A stretch of 64,000 nucleotides of DNA from an uncultured Ruminococcus sp. (GTDB taxonomy: Bacteria > Bacillota > Clostridia > Oscillospirales > Acutalibacteraceae), in contig CATXZD010000005.1 in assembly GCA_958403905.1 (NCBI GenBank), positions 1-64,000 on the forward strand, read 5' to 3'. The translations under genes were made by a program, and so were the position numbers. Below, one piece after another: positions 33,615-41,348 of the stretch. Below the pieces are notes generated by a model. It was given only the letters and a program-made list of their open reading frames with translations, had not been told where the DNA came from and did not search any database. Each line of letters starts with the position of its first letter. The stretch's first letter is position 1.

Positions 33615-33615
33615 A

Positions 33616-33658
33616 ATAAGTAAGGAAGGGTGTAAAAATCACTCTCCCGATTACTTAC
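33616..33658 (+). other. Hairpin between xis and int
   Basis: AAGTAA and GGGTG can pair with CACTC and TTACTT. The following bases are A-rich then T-rich. It could attenuate transcription from xis into int; support is weak. Confidence 0.35.
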
Positions 33659-33773
33659 AAAAAAATTTTTATAAATTTTAAAAAAGTTTTTGCTTTTTTG
33701 AGAATTTTTTGCAATAATTAGTTTGGGGGTTATTTTCTTTTAAAGAATTATAATGTTGAAAAGGAGTGTTGAT

Positions 33774-34970
33774 ATGGCAACTGCAAGACAAAAAGGCAGA
33801 GGATATGAAATCAGGGTATCAATGGGTTGTGATATGAACGGAAAGAAAATTGTAAAATCCAAAACCTGGATACCGCCTAAAAATTTCACGCCGAAACAGC
33901 TTGAAAAAGAGATTGAACGACAAAAAGTTTTGTTTGAAGAAGAAGTAAAAACAGGAGCCTGTCCCAATAGCAATATAAAGTTTGAGCCTTATTCTAAAAG
34001 ATGGTTACTTGAATACGGAAAGCAGAATTTAGCACCAAAGACATATAACCGTTATTGTGAATACTTAAAGAGAATAAATAAGGCTATCGGGCACATTAAA
34101 TTGCAGGATTTACAACCTCTCCACTTAAATGCTTTTTATCGGAATTTAGCAGAGGACGGAGTAAACCTAAAGGCAAAGCGTGATGAAAACGGCAATATCA
34201 TAGATAACGGAAAATTATCTCCAAAAACTATTGTAGAACATCACAGGGTTATTTCTAAATTACTTTCGACTGCTGTAAAATGGAACCTTGTAAAGGAGAA
34301 TGTTGCAAGAAGAGCTGACCCTCCGAAAGTTCCTGCAAAAGAAATTGACTTTCTAAATGAGGAAGAAACAAGAAAAATGCTGACATCATTGCAGAAAGAG
34401 CCTATAACCTACAAAACAATGATTATGCTTTTAATTTATACCGGTATGCGCAGAGGTGAACTGTTTGGACTTGAATGGAAAGACATTGATTTTGAAAATG
34501 GATATTTAGAAATTGTCAGGACTTCTCAATATATCGGCAATAAAACTCTGATTACCAAAGAACCAAAGACTAAATCAAGCCGACGAATGATGAAGCTAAG
34601 TAATGATATTATAAAAATACTAAATTCTTACAGAGTGTGGCAAATTGAGCAAAGATTCAAAATCGGAAGTGAGTGGCAGGATACCGATAGACTTTTTACT
34701 CAGTGGAACGGACTTCCTATGTACCCTGATTCACTTACAAAATGGTTTAAAAATTTCCTTAAAAGACATAATTTACGGCAAGTTACCTTACATTCATTGC
34801 GACACACCAACGCAACTCTTATGATAGCTGAGGGTACAGACATCAGAACAGTATCAAGCAGACTTGGTCATTCCAATACTTCCACCACGCTGAATATTTA
34901 TACTCATGCTCTCAAATCAAAAGATACACAAGCAGCAGAGGTATTGAACAATGTTTTGGCTATAAGTTGA
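33774..34970 (+). CDS. int: Tyrosine integrase
   Basis: 398-aa site-specific recombinase. An N-terminal arm-binding domain (about residues 1-60, with KGRGYEIRVSMGCDMNGKK) is followed by a SAM-like core-binding domain (about 68-175) and the catalytic domain with all expected residues: R226 in TGMRRGEL, K267, H340 and R343 in HSLRH, H366 in LGHSN and the nucleophile Y376 in NIYTHAL. It should integrate the element at the 3' end of tRNA-fMet. It lies in the middle of the element, not beside an end. The ATG at 33,774 follows AAGGAG. Confidence 0.95.
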   Translation: MATARQKGRGYEIRVSMGCDMNGKKIVKSKTWIPPKNFTPKQLEKEIERQKVLFEEEVKTGACPNSNIKFEPYSKRWLLEYGKQNLAPKTYNRYCEYLKRINKAIGHIKLQDLQPLHLNAFYRNLAEDGVNLKAKRDENGNIIDNGKLSPKTIVEHHRVISKLLSTAVKWNLVKENVARRADPPKVPAKEIDFLNEEETRKMLTSLQKEPITYKTMIMLLIYTGMRRGELFGLEWKDIDFENGYLEIVRTSQYIGNKTLITKEPKTKSSRRMMKLSNDIIKILNSYRVWQIEQRFKIGSEWQDTDRLFTQWNGLPMYPDSLTKWFKNFLKRHNLRQVTLHSLRHTNATLMIAEGTDIRTVSSRLGHSNTSTTLNIYTHALKSKDTQAAEVLNNVLAIS

Positions 34971-35129
34971 GAATTTTGTATCCTGTTTCCTTTTGTGAAC
35001 ACTCAAAAATATCTTAAGCCACTCTAAAACGCTCTGTATGGCTCACATACGGTCGTTCAGACTTTTTGCGAAGCCTTTTTCGAAAAAATATTTAAGGACT
35101 TGTAAAGTGTTTAAGAGAAAAACAGAATT

Positions 35130-35558
35130 TTAATTCAATGTTTCTTCTTTTTCTTCAAATAAAGCTTCATTAATTTCGACTACGCTTTTGTGGGCATTCA
35201 TATTTATAATGATAATACTATCTCTCTTATTTCTCGGATAAAGCGGCAGAAGTCCAGCAAGTTTCAGTACGCTGTTAGTTTCTTCAACCGATAAATCCAT
35301 TCCGATTGACAGACAAATCAGTTTATTTCTTGTCGGATTATTTTTTGTTCCTGAAAACAACTGGTAAGAATAGCTTTCGCCTATTTCTGCTTTTCTTATA
35401 ACCTCTGATTTTTTAAGTTTTCTTTCATTTAGTAAATCGCAAAGATACTCTGATACTGATTTGCTAATCATAGAATCTTTATTTGCATTTTTATATTCTT
35501 CAAAGCTTTTGAAATTTTCAAGTTCTTTCAAAAGCTCTGTTGTAGACTTTTTCTGCAT
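35130..35558 (-). CDS. Helix-turn-helix protein, divergent partner of a protein kinase
   Basis: 142-aa protein with a lambda-repressor-like fold: YLCDLLNERKLKKSEVIRKAEIGESYSYQLFSGTKNNPTRNKLICLSIGMDLSVEETNSVLKLAGL (about residues 40-105). A 35-residue N-terminal and a short C-terminal part are extra. It starts at the ATG at 35,558, ten bases after AGGAG. It is divergently transcribed from a Ser/Thr kinase gene with about 85 bp between the starts, so it may regulate the pair or be phosphorylated by the kinase. This is inference from position. Confidence 0.75.
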   Translation of the reverse strand: MQKKSTTELLKELENFKSFEEYKNANKDSMISKSVSEYLCDLLNERKLKKSEVIRKAEIGESYSYQLFSGTKNNPTRNKLICLSIGMDLSVEETNSVLKLAGLLPLYPRNKRDSIIIINMNAHKSVVEINEALFEEKEETLN

Positions 35559-35642
35559 TTGTATCATTCTCCTATTTTGGTATTTAAAAATCATTTTAAC
35601 ATGGTATAATGAAATTATCAATAATTATTGAGGTATTTCAAA

Positions 35643-36347
35643 ATGAGTGATAACTGGATTGATAATGCATTAAAAGAACAATATCAGTTTGTTCAGGCAT
35701 TGAAAAATTCCGATAAATCGCAAATTTGCGTTTACAGGCACAAAGAGCTTGGGAAAAAGATTGTTAAGAGGGCAGTAAAGGATTCAGACGAGGTCTTTAT
35801 GATTTTGCGAAACCTTTCCCACCCGAATATTGCAAATGTCTATGACGTTGTCAGGACAAAAGACGGCGTTATCGTGCTTGAAGAATACATTGACGGACAG
35901 ACGATTTCAGATTATTTGCAGGATAGTATGTATTCGCCCACAGGTGTAAAAAGGATAATTTCGGCATTATGTGACGCATTGGATTTTCTCCACAAAAATA
36001 AAATCATACATAAGGACATAAAACCCGAAAATGTTATAATTGATAACAACGGAAATGTAAAGCTGATTGACTTTGACGCCGCACGAGTTTACAAGCATTA
36101 TCAAAGCAAGGATACAAAAATTATCGGTACAACAGGCTATGCCGCTCCCGAACAGTACGGAATCAATCAGACAGACGAACGGACTGATATTTATGCCCTC
36201 GGAGTACTTATGAATGTAATGCTCACAGGAGAGCCGCCCGAAAGGAAGCTGTATAGCGGCAAGCTTAAAAAGGTTATAGTAAAATGCACGCAGACTGTTC
36301 CCGATAACCGCTATCAGAATGCACTTGAATTAAAAAAGTCATTATAA
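35643..36347 (+). CDS. Soluble Ser/Thr protein kinase-like protein
   Basis: 234-aa, cytosolic, essentially a single kinase domain. The catalytic loop is IIHKDIKPEN (HKD at 123-125), the metal motif reads LIDFDAAR (DFD instead of DFG, 143-145), and the activation-segment end is GTTGYAAPEQYG. No glycine-rich loop is visible at the N-terminus, so the N-lobe is short or degenerate. The candidate ATP lysine is in GKKIVKRAV. There is no transmembrane or PASTA part, unlike PrkC. It is paired divergently with an HTH protein. A TATAAT-like box lies near 35,604. Kinases in mobile elements can serve in phage defence or in regulating the element. Confidence 0.85.
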   Translation: MSDNWIDNALKEQYQFVQALKNSDKSQICVYRHKELGKKIVKRAVKDSDEVFMILRNLSHPNIANVYDVVRTKDGVIVLEEYIDGQTISDYLQDSMYSPTGVKRIISALCDALDFLHKNKIIHKDIKPENVIIDNNGNVKLIDFDAARVYKHYQSKDTKIIGTTGYAAPEQYGINQTDERTDIYALGVLMNVMLTGEPPERKLYSGKLKKVIVKCTQTVPDNRYQNALELKKSL

Positions 36348-36370
36348 TTCTTAATTGTGTGCATATAATA

Positions 36371-36414
36371 TTGTAAAGCATAGTATTGACATTTGCTTTA
36401 CAAAGTAATATAAT
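36371..36414 (+). promoter_or_regulatory. Toxin-antitoxin promoter and operator
   Basis: TTGACA (36,386-36,391), 17-bp spacer, TATAAT (36,409-36,414). A perfect 10-bp inverted repeat, TTGTAAAGCA (36,371-36,380) and TGCTTTACAA (36,394-36,403), flanks the -35 box, as expected for autoregulation by the antitoxin. Confidence 0.85.
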
Positions 36415-36444
36415 TTAGCTATCAAGAAATAAGGAGTGTTTTGT

Positions 36445-36705
36445 ATGGCACAATCTATGGTAAATTTTCGTATGGATTCAGACCTAAAGAAAAGTATGGA
36501 GCAGGTTTGTAAGGATATGGGTATGAGTATGACCACCGCATTTACAATATTTGCAACGAAAGTAAGCCGTGAAAAAAGAATTCCTTTTGAAATTTCGGCT
36601 GACCCGTTTTATTCCGAAAGTAATATGAAACATTTGAACTCTGTAATTGCTGATATTGAGTCAGGCAGAGCAATTTTGACCGAACATGAATTGATAGAGG
36701 AATAA
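36445..36705 (+). CDS. RelB/DinJ-family antitoxin
   Basis: 86-aa protein with a ribbon-helix-helix N-terminus (SMVNFRMDSDLKKSMEQVCKDMGMSMTTAFTIFATKVSREKRIPFEI) typical of RelB/DinJ antitoxins, and a C-terminal toxin-binding tail. It neutralises the toxin encoded 4 bp downstream and probably represses the operon through the inverted repeat at the promoter. The ATG at 36,445 follows AAGGAG. Confidence 0.9.
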   Translation: MAQSMVNFRMDSDLKKSMEQVCKDMGMSMTTAFTIFATKVSREKRIPFEISADPFYSESNMKHLNSVIADIESGRAILTEHELIEE

Positions 36706-36709
36706 TGTT

Positions 36710-36970
36710 ATGAAATTACTTTGGGATGAATGTGCGTGGGAGGAATATTGTTATTGGCAAACGCAGGATAAAAAGACGTTAAAGCGCCTGAATACAATTA
36801 TAAAGGATATTCAGCGCAACTGCTTTGAGGGTATTGGAAAACCCGAGCCGCTAAAAGGAAATTTAAGCGGTTGGTGGAGTAGGAGGATTGACGATACAAA
36901 TAGGATTGTTTATCGTGAAAAGGATGGTGCAATTGTTATTGCTTCCTGCAAAGGTCATTATGATGAATAA
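36710..36970 (+). CDS. YoeB-family toxin (ribosome-dependent mRNA interferase)
   Basis: 86-aa RelE-superfamily toxin that cleaves mRNA at the ribosomal A site. The residues important in E. coli YoeB are present and fall at the same numbers: E46 (KPEPLKG), R65 (NRIVY), H83 and Y84 (CKGHYDE). It therefore looks active. It is second in an operon with a RelB/DinJ antitoxin rather than the usual YefM-type partner. It likely stabilises the mobile element. Confidence 0.93.
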   Translation: MKLLWDECAWEEYCYWQTQDKKTLKRLNTIIKDIQRNCFEGIGKPEPLKGNLSGWWSRRIDDTNRIVYREKDGAIVIASCKGHYDE

Positions 36971-37023
36971 TTGATTTAATACTGTAAAAATTAAAAAACT
37001 GTGCTGACAGCACAGGACAAAAT

Positions 37024-37066
37024 AACAGCCTTTGACTATAATTTAATCAAAGGCTGTTTTTATTTT
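37024..37066. terminator. Bidirectional terminator
   Basis: Perfect 12-bp stem AACAGCCTTTGA / TCAAAGGCTGTT with T-rich sequence on both sides. It lies between the toxin gene and the convergent XRE regulator. Confidence 0.85.
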
Positions 37067-37090
37067 ATATAGTTTTATCAAATACAACTT

Positions 37091-37426
37091 TTAAAGTTCG
37101 TCAATATTTTGGGCAAGTACACGTACGGTATTAAGAAAATTGCTTACCTTATTCTTATCCGTATCTTTAAGTATAGGTGCAATACTGCTTAAAATATTGT
37201 TATTTTCAACAGAATCAAAAAGCAGATAATCAATACTGACATTAAGAACCTGTGCAATTTTGAAAAGTACATCAACTGATAAAATGCGTGTGCCACGTTC
37301 AATATGACCGATATGCGCCGCAGACAGCTCACACAATTCACCAAGTTTTTCTTGTGTAAGGTTATTTTCAACTCTTTTATTTTTAATCCGCTTGCCAAGT
37401 GCGGCGTAATCAATATTTTTATCCAT
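37091..37426 (-). CDS. XRE-family transcriptional regulator
   Basis: 111-aa protein with a Cro/CI helix-turn-helix (LGKRIKNKRVENNLTQEKLGELCELSAAHIGHIERGTRILSVDVLFKIAQVLNVSIDYLL, about residues 10-70) and a helical C-terminal part. Function not known; it may control the element or the neighbouring gene, from which it is divergent. The ATG at 37,426 follows GAGG. Confidence 0.85.
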   Translation of the reverse strand: MDKNIDYAALGKRIKNKRVENNLTQEKLGELCELSAAHIGHIERGTRILSVDVLFKIAQVLNVSIDYLLFDSVENNNILSSIAPILKDTDKNKVSNFLNTVRVLAQNIDEL

Positions 37427-37626
37427 AAGCCGAAACCTCAAAGTGATATATATAGTTTATTCTATACTGTTTGAATGAAAAAATAAATTCACTGCAAGCA
37501 TTTTTTATTGACTAATAGAAGCATTTATGATAAACTTATGTTGAAATCGGTAAAATGTTTAAGGATTTTGTCAGGCAGCTAAGTTGTTGCCTGAATAATA
37601 AATTATTATTTAAGGAGAGATTTTTT

Positions 37627-38058
37627 ATGGCAATTTGGGGAATGGGTTCTCATTTTCACGGAACGGATAATCAATTTGATAATTTTATCAAAGGAAAATT
37701 TGTTTGCATGTTGTGGAAGGAGAACGAAGTACCGGAATTTTATGAAATGATGAAGGAAATTCAGCTTGGAGATATCATATATTTAAAATCATTTAAGCGA
37801 GGTTCAAATGAAATGCATATAAATGCAGTTGGCATTGTGACTGAAACATTTGAAAATGAAAACACTCATATTGGCTATGAGCACTGTAATAATCAAATAA
37901 GCGTTGAGTGGGTGAATAAAAATACAAATGAAGTAATTGAGGTAAATGGTATATACAAACAAAGAAAAACAACTATCTGTAAAGAATATGATAAAAAAGT
38001 AGTTAAGAGAATTATTAAGTTAATTCAAAGTAAGGACAAAGAAAATAAAGCAAATTAA
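37627..38058 (+). CDS. Possible EVE/PUA-like domain protein
   Basis: 143-aa protein. The opening MAIWGMGSHFHGTDNQFDNFIKGKFVCMLW and the IQLGDIIYLKSFKRGSNEMHINAVGIVTETF segment resemble the EVE-like modules at the N-terminus of some McrB-type restriction proteins, which read modified bases. The aromatic pocket residues cannot be confirmed by eye. The rest (EWVNKNTNEVIEVNGIYKQRKTTI) is beta-rich. No McrBC-type GTPase gene is adjacent. The ATG at 37,627 follows AAGGAGAG; upstream in-frame codons lack such a site. Confidence 0.6.
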   Translation: MAIWGMGSHFHGTDNQFDNFIKGKFVCMLWKENEVPEFYEMMKEIQLGDIIYLKSFKRGSNEMHINAVGIVTETFENENTHIGYEHCNNQISVEWVNKNTNEVIEVNGIYKQRKTTICKEYDKKVVKRIIKLIQSKDKENKAN

Positions 38059-38085
38059 TTTGTTAATACAAAAGGAATGATTAAT

Positions 38086-38580
38086 ATGGCAAATATGTTT
38101 AAAGAAACATCTAAGCATGTAAAACCTATATCGGTAGAGGATACCATCAAAACCGATAGAGTTATTGATAACCTGTGGAGTTGGTGCTCAAGGCTTGAAA
38201 CTCTTGGTATGGTACTTTTCATAATATTGATAATCATTGGTATTATAACTTCCATTATATCCGGATTTGAGGTTGTTGACATATCATATAGCGGTAAACC
38301 TAAATATGAATTTAACTTTGGTGAATTTTTTATTAATCTTATGAGTTCTGCACTTTATGCTTTTATTGAATACTGCGCTTATCATGTTATTGCTTTGCTT
38401 ATTGGTGCATTGGCAAGTATTACACAAAACACTAAGGCAACGGCAAGGCTTCTTGAATATCAAGTGTCTGTAAATGAACCTATTGCCGAAAATGAATGGA
38501 AATGTGCAAAATGTGGTAAGATTAATTCTGATTATGTTGGAACCTGTTCCTGCGGAAATACAAAAGCAGGAAATGAATAA
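38086..38580 (+). CDS. Membrane protein with C-terminal zinc ribbon
   Basis: 164-aa protein with two long hydrophobic segments (about residues 44-65 and 85-115) and a C-terminal half zinc ribbon, EWKCAKCGKINSDYVGTCSCG (C-x2-C and C-x-C). The ATG at 38,086 follows AAAGGAA. It comes 27 bp after the previous gene and is probably in the same operon. The cytosolic zinc ribbon with membrane helices suggests a structural or signalling role; no family recognised. Confidence 0.7.
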   Translation: MANMFKETSKHVKPISVEDTIKTDRVIDNLWSWCSRLETLGMVLFIILIIIGIITSIISGFEVVDISYSGKPKYEFNFGEFFINLMSSALYAFIEYCAYHVIALLIGALASITQNTKATARLLEYQVSVNEPIAENEWKCAKCGKINSDYVGTCSCGNTKAGNE

Positions 38581-38831
38581 TTATGTTACATATGAAGTAG
38601 ATACTAAAAACGGATATGTAAATTTTATTGAAAGTTCATTTAATTGGGAAGCTTGTGCATAATTTTACCCTACCGATTTATATAATGATTATGTTTATAT
38701 GCAAAACCAATAAATACATACTTATATCAATTAAATACAAGATAATTCCTTGATTATTCAGGGGGACTATCTTTTTCTTGTACTTTTATTCCATTTTATG
38801 TATAATAAATGCATTGAGGATGTGAACTATT

Positions 38832-40421
38832 ATGAATACAAAATTCTGCCCCAAGTGCGGAAAAGAGTTGCCGATTGAATCAGTATTCTGTCCGTACTGT
38901 ATGACAAAGTTTAACAGTGATGACGGCATATCAAGTAAAAAGGGTACAAATACAAAAAAGCTTATGATAATTTGCATATCGGTGGCGCTTGCAGTGGCGA
39001 TAATCGTTACGGGTATTCTTGCTGCAGTTCCTGCATTAAAAAGCAATACTGACAGCGAAAAATCTTTGAATTCTGAATCTGCACAGACTCAAGCTGTCAG
39101 CAGTGTACAGGATAATGAAATTGCCGATACAACAGCTGCCAATGAAGCTTCGAATGTTGATAACGGAATAGGTTTGAGAAATATCAAGGTTGACAGTTCA
39201 AGCGAGATGACCGAAGAACAGAAAATTGTTGCGCAATATTTTGATAATGACTATATAGACATTACAAAGTATGAATTTCTTGCACGTTATCCGTCAATAT
39301 TTGAGGGTGTACAGATTTATTTTACAGGTACAGTTCAAAAGATTATCAAATCAACTGATACCGAATATGAAATGCTTGTATGGGTTGGAAAAAACGAGGC
39401 TCAGTTTTATTACAGGAATTCAAATAATGGTGTGATGTACGATGAGTACAAGGAGAATACCAAGGACAACCTGATAATTATTAAGGGCGAACAGACCGAC
39501 ACGAGACTTATCGTAGGAGATGAGATTGTCGTTTACGGAAGATATGATAAAATTGAAACTACAACTATAGACGGAACCTCATACACTATTCCTGCGGTAA
39601 ATATATACAGAACATTTTTCAACACAGGTATAAGCTCTCCTGATAAATTTGATTCGGACTTTATTAAAAATGTTGCGAAAGCGTTATTTGGAAGTGATAT
39701 AGAAGTAAGAAATGCGTCCGATGGCGAGGATTATGATTCTTCGGCGGGAATGATGAACTGTAACTTTACAGATTATCCGTTTATGATTTGCGAGCCTGAA
39801 AATCAGTCTAATTCAAAATTCACTAAGTACAGAATGTATATGAAACAAGGCGTAATTGAGGATGCAAAGTCAAAGTCAAGTATTTACGGAACAGGCACAT
39901 CTGTTGATGATTCGGAAATAGTAAGACAGATTGAATTTGCTCCCGACTTTGAACATTATCTTATATATACATTCGATACAAGTTTGAATTCAATGTCTGT
40001 TGCATACTATAACAGTGATTTCCAAAAAATCTGGCAGAGAGATTTTGAGGAAACCATAAACGGAGTTTATGACTATACTGAAAAGAATTTTTATATTGTT
40101 GCCAATAATGACCTATACATAATTGATATAGCTACAGGTGAGGATGTAACATCGCCAAGCTATGTAGGTGAAAAGAATGATATAAGAAAAGTATCTGATG
40201 GGTTGATTATGTTTACAGCTTCAAAATCGGATTCTGTAATGAAAACTGACCTTGAAGGAAATATCGTTTGGAAAACGAATCTGATGACTGATTATTATAC
40301 TGCAAGTGTAAATACAGTGCAGTTTGTGGATGATAAAATTATCATTGCGAATAACTATGTTTCATTTGAACTTGATTCAAGTACAGGTGAGCTTAAAACA
40401 ACTGGTGAATTGATTAATTAA
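38832..40421 (+). CDS. Zinc-ribbon membrane protein with large extracellular part
   Basis: 529-aa protein. The N-terminal zinc ribbon is FCPKCGKELPIESVFCPYC (two C-x2-C pairs), followed by a linker and one membrane helix (about residues 43-66). After a Ser/Thr/Asn-rich linker, a segment around 140-260 (YFTGTVQKII...GDEIVVYGRYD) looks like an OB-fold. The C-terminal 170 residues have repeated beta strands (FYIVANNDLYIIDIATGEDV, KTDLEGNIVWKTN), like a PQQ/beta-propeller fragment. Zinc-ribbon plus helix plus extracellular domain proteins are common in Clostridia, with unknown function. The gene is the last before the right end of the element. Confidence 0.75.
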   Translation: MNTKFCPKCGKELPIESVFCPYCMTKFNSDDGISSKKGTNTKKLMIICISVALAVAIIVTGILAAVPALKSNTDSEKSLNSESAQTQAVSSVQDNEIADTTAANEASNVDNGIGLRNIKVDSSSEMTEEQKIVAQYFDNDYIDITKYEFLARYPSIFEGVQIYFTGTVQKIIKSTDTEYEMLVWVGKNEAQFYYRNSNNGVMYDEYKENTKDNLIIIKGEQTDTRLIVGDEIVVYGRYDKIETTTIDGTSYTIPAVNIYRTFFNTGISSPDKFDSDFIKNVAKALFGSDIEVRNASDGEDYDSSAGMMNCNFTDYPFMICEPENQSNSKFTKYRMYMKQGVIEDAKSKSSIYGTGTSVDDSEIVRQIEFAPDFEHYLIYTFDTSLNSMSVAYYNSDFQKIWQRDFEETINGVYDYTEKNFYIVANNDLYIIDIATGEDVTSPSYVGEKNDIRKVSDGLIMFTASKSDSVMKTDLEGNIVWKTNLMTDYYTASVNTVQFVDDKIIIANNYVSFELDSSTGELKTTGELIN

Positions 40422-40438
40422 ATAAAAATTGCAAACAA

Positions 40439-40480
40439 AAAGGCTGAGTTATCTTGATTGATTTACTCAGTCTTTGTTTT
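40439..40480 (+). terminator. Terminator after the last element gene
   Basis: AAAGGCTGAGT / ACTCAGTCTTT stem (one G-T pair) with a TGTTTT tail, about 20 bp after the stop codon. Confidence 0.75.
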
Positions 40481-40517
40481 CTGTATAAATGTCAAATTTT
40501 TAAAAAATATACAGCGC

Positions 40518-40539
40518 CGGAGGGAAATTCGGGGGAAAT
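40518..40539 (+). repeat. Element end repeat, right copy
   Basis: Direct repeat of 29,262-29,283 (20 of 22 positions), just inside the right end. It could be an integrase or nicking site shared by both ends. Confidence 0.7.
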
Positions 40540-40571
40540 CTGCAAAATTCAAGATTTTTACGCAAAAAGAA

Positions 40572-40603
40572 AAACGGCAAAAACTTAGTGTTTAAGCCGT
40601 TTT
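40572..40603. terminator. Element-borne terminator of tRNA-fMet
   Basis: Perfect 8-bp stem AAAACGGC / GCCGTTTT. On the minus strand it is followed by TTCTTTTT and lies 4 bp past the tRNA 3' end. It is inside the element, so it replaces the original terminator at 29,068-29,103. Confidence 0.8.
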
Positions 40604-40606
40604 ATG

Positions 40607-40683
<77 letters not shown>

Positions 40684-40714
40684 ATATTTAAGCACTGTTT
40701 TATACAGCTTTATT

Positions 40715-40743
40715 ATTCTATCACCATATGTGCCTTTTGTCAA
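40715..40743 (-). promoter_or_regulatory. tRNA-fMet promoter
   Basis: Minus-strand TTGACA (40,738-40,743), 17-bp spacer, TAGAAT (40,715-40,720), 31 bp upstream of the tRNA. Confidence 0.8.
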
Positions 40744-40900
40744 GCATTATTTTTATTTTATCTCTATTTATCTAATTAATATGCTTTTACGTTCGATTTA
40801 TGTGTATTTCACCGTATGATTTGACCCTCTTGCCCCAAAAACGGTGACAAAGTTTTTGTTTGATAGTATAATCGCATTGTACCCGAAAGGAGTGGTTAAA

Positions 40901-41335
40901 TTGAGGGTAGAACTCAAAATTTCAAAAGACATTAAACAAACCTATGCAGTCATCTATTCCGACGCTCTCACCGACGAAATTACCTCGGCGGTTATGTACC
41001 TTGAGAACACCGACAAAATCATCACGGGCGAGGACAACGGCAGAATTGCTGTGCTTAAACCGTCGGAAATTTATATGGTCAGGGTTGAAAACGAGCACAC
41101 TGTTATCTACGGTAAAGACAAGAAATTTTTTTCGCCTAAGCGATTGTATCAGATAGAAAATCAGCTTGGCAAGGGATTTATGAAAATTTCAAAATCAACC
41201 GTCATAAACCTAAACCATATAAAATGCGTTGAACCTTCATTCAAGGGTATGATGAGCCTTGTTATGAAAAACGGCTTAACCGACTGGATTTCTCGCAAAT
41301 ACCTGCCCGACTTCAAAAAATATCTTGGCATTTAG
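40901..41335 (+). CDS. LytTR-family DNA-binding regulator
   Basis: 144-aa protein whose C-terminal two thirds is a LytTR DNA-binding domain (LKPSEIYMVRVENEHTVIYGKDKKFFSPKRLYQIENQLGKGFMKISKSTVINLNHIKCVEPSF). There is no receiver domain. It starts at the TTG at 40,901, eight bases after AAAGGAG. Its stop codon overlaps the ribosome binding site of a DUF3021 membrane protein, the usual partner of this LytTR subgroup. The pair probably forms an autoregulated switch inhibited at the membrane. Confidence 0.88.
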   Translation: MRVELKISKDIKQTYAVIYSDALTDEITSAVMYLENTDKIITGEDNGRIAVLKPSEIYMVRVENEHTVIYGKDKKFFSPKRLYQIENQLGKGFMKISKSTVINLNHIKCVEPSFKGMMSLVMKNGLTDWISRKYLPDFKKYLGI

Positions 41336-41348
41336 GAGGCTTTTTACT

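Noticed and set aside
33616..33773. Third att copy or tRNA remnant near the integrase
   Set aside because: I looked for part of the 45-bp repeat around the integrase gene to explain its central position and found none.
35643..36347. Kinase pseudogene because of the missing glycine loop and DFD motif
   Set aside because: The frame is intact, with catalytic HKD and APE motifs, and has its own start signal. A DFD variant alone does not prove inactivity.
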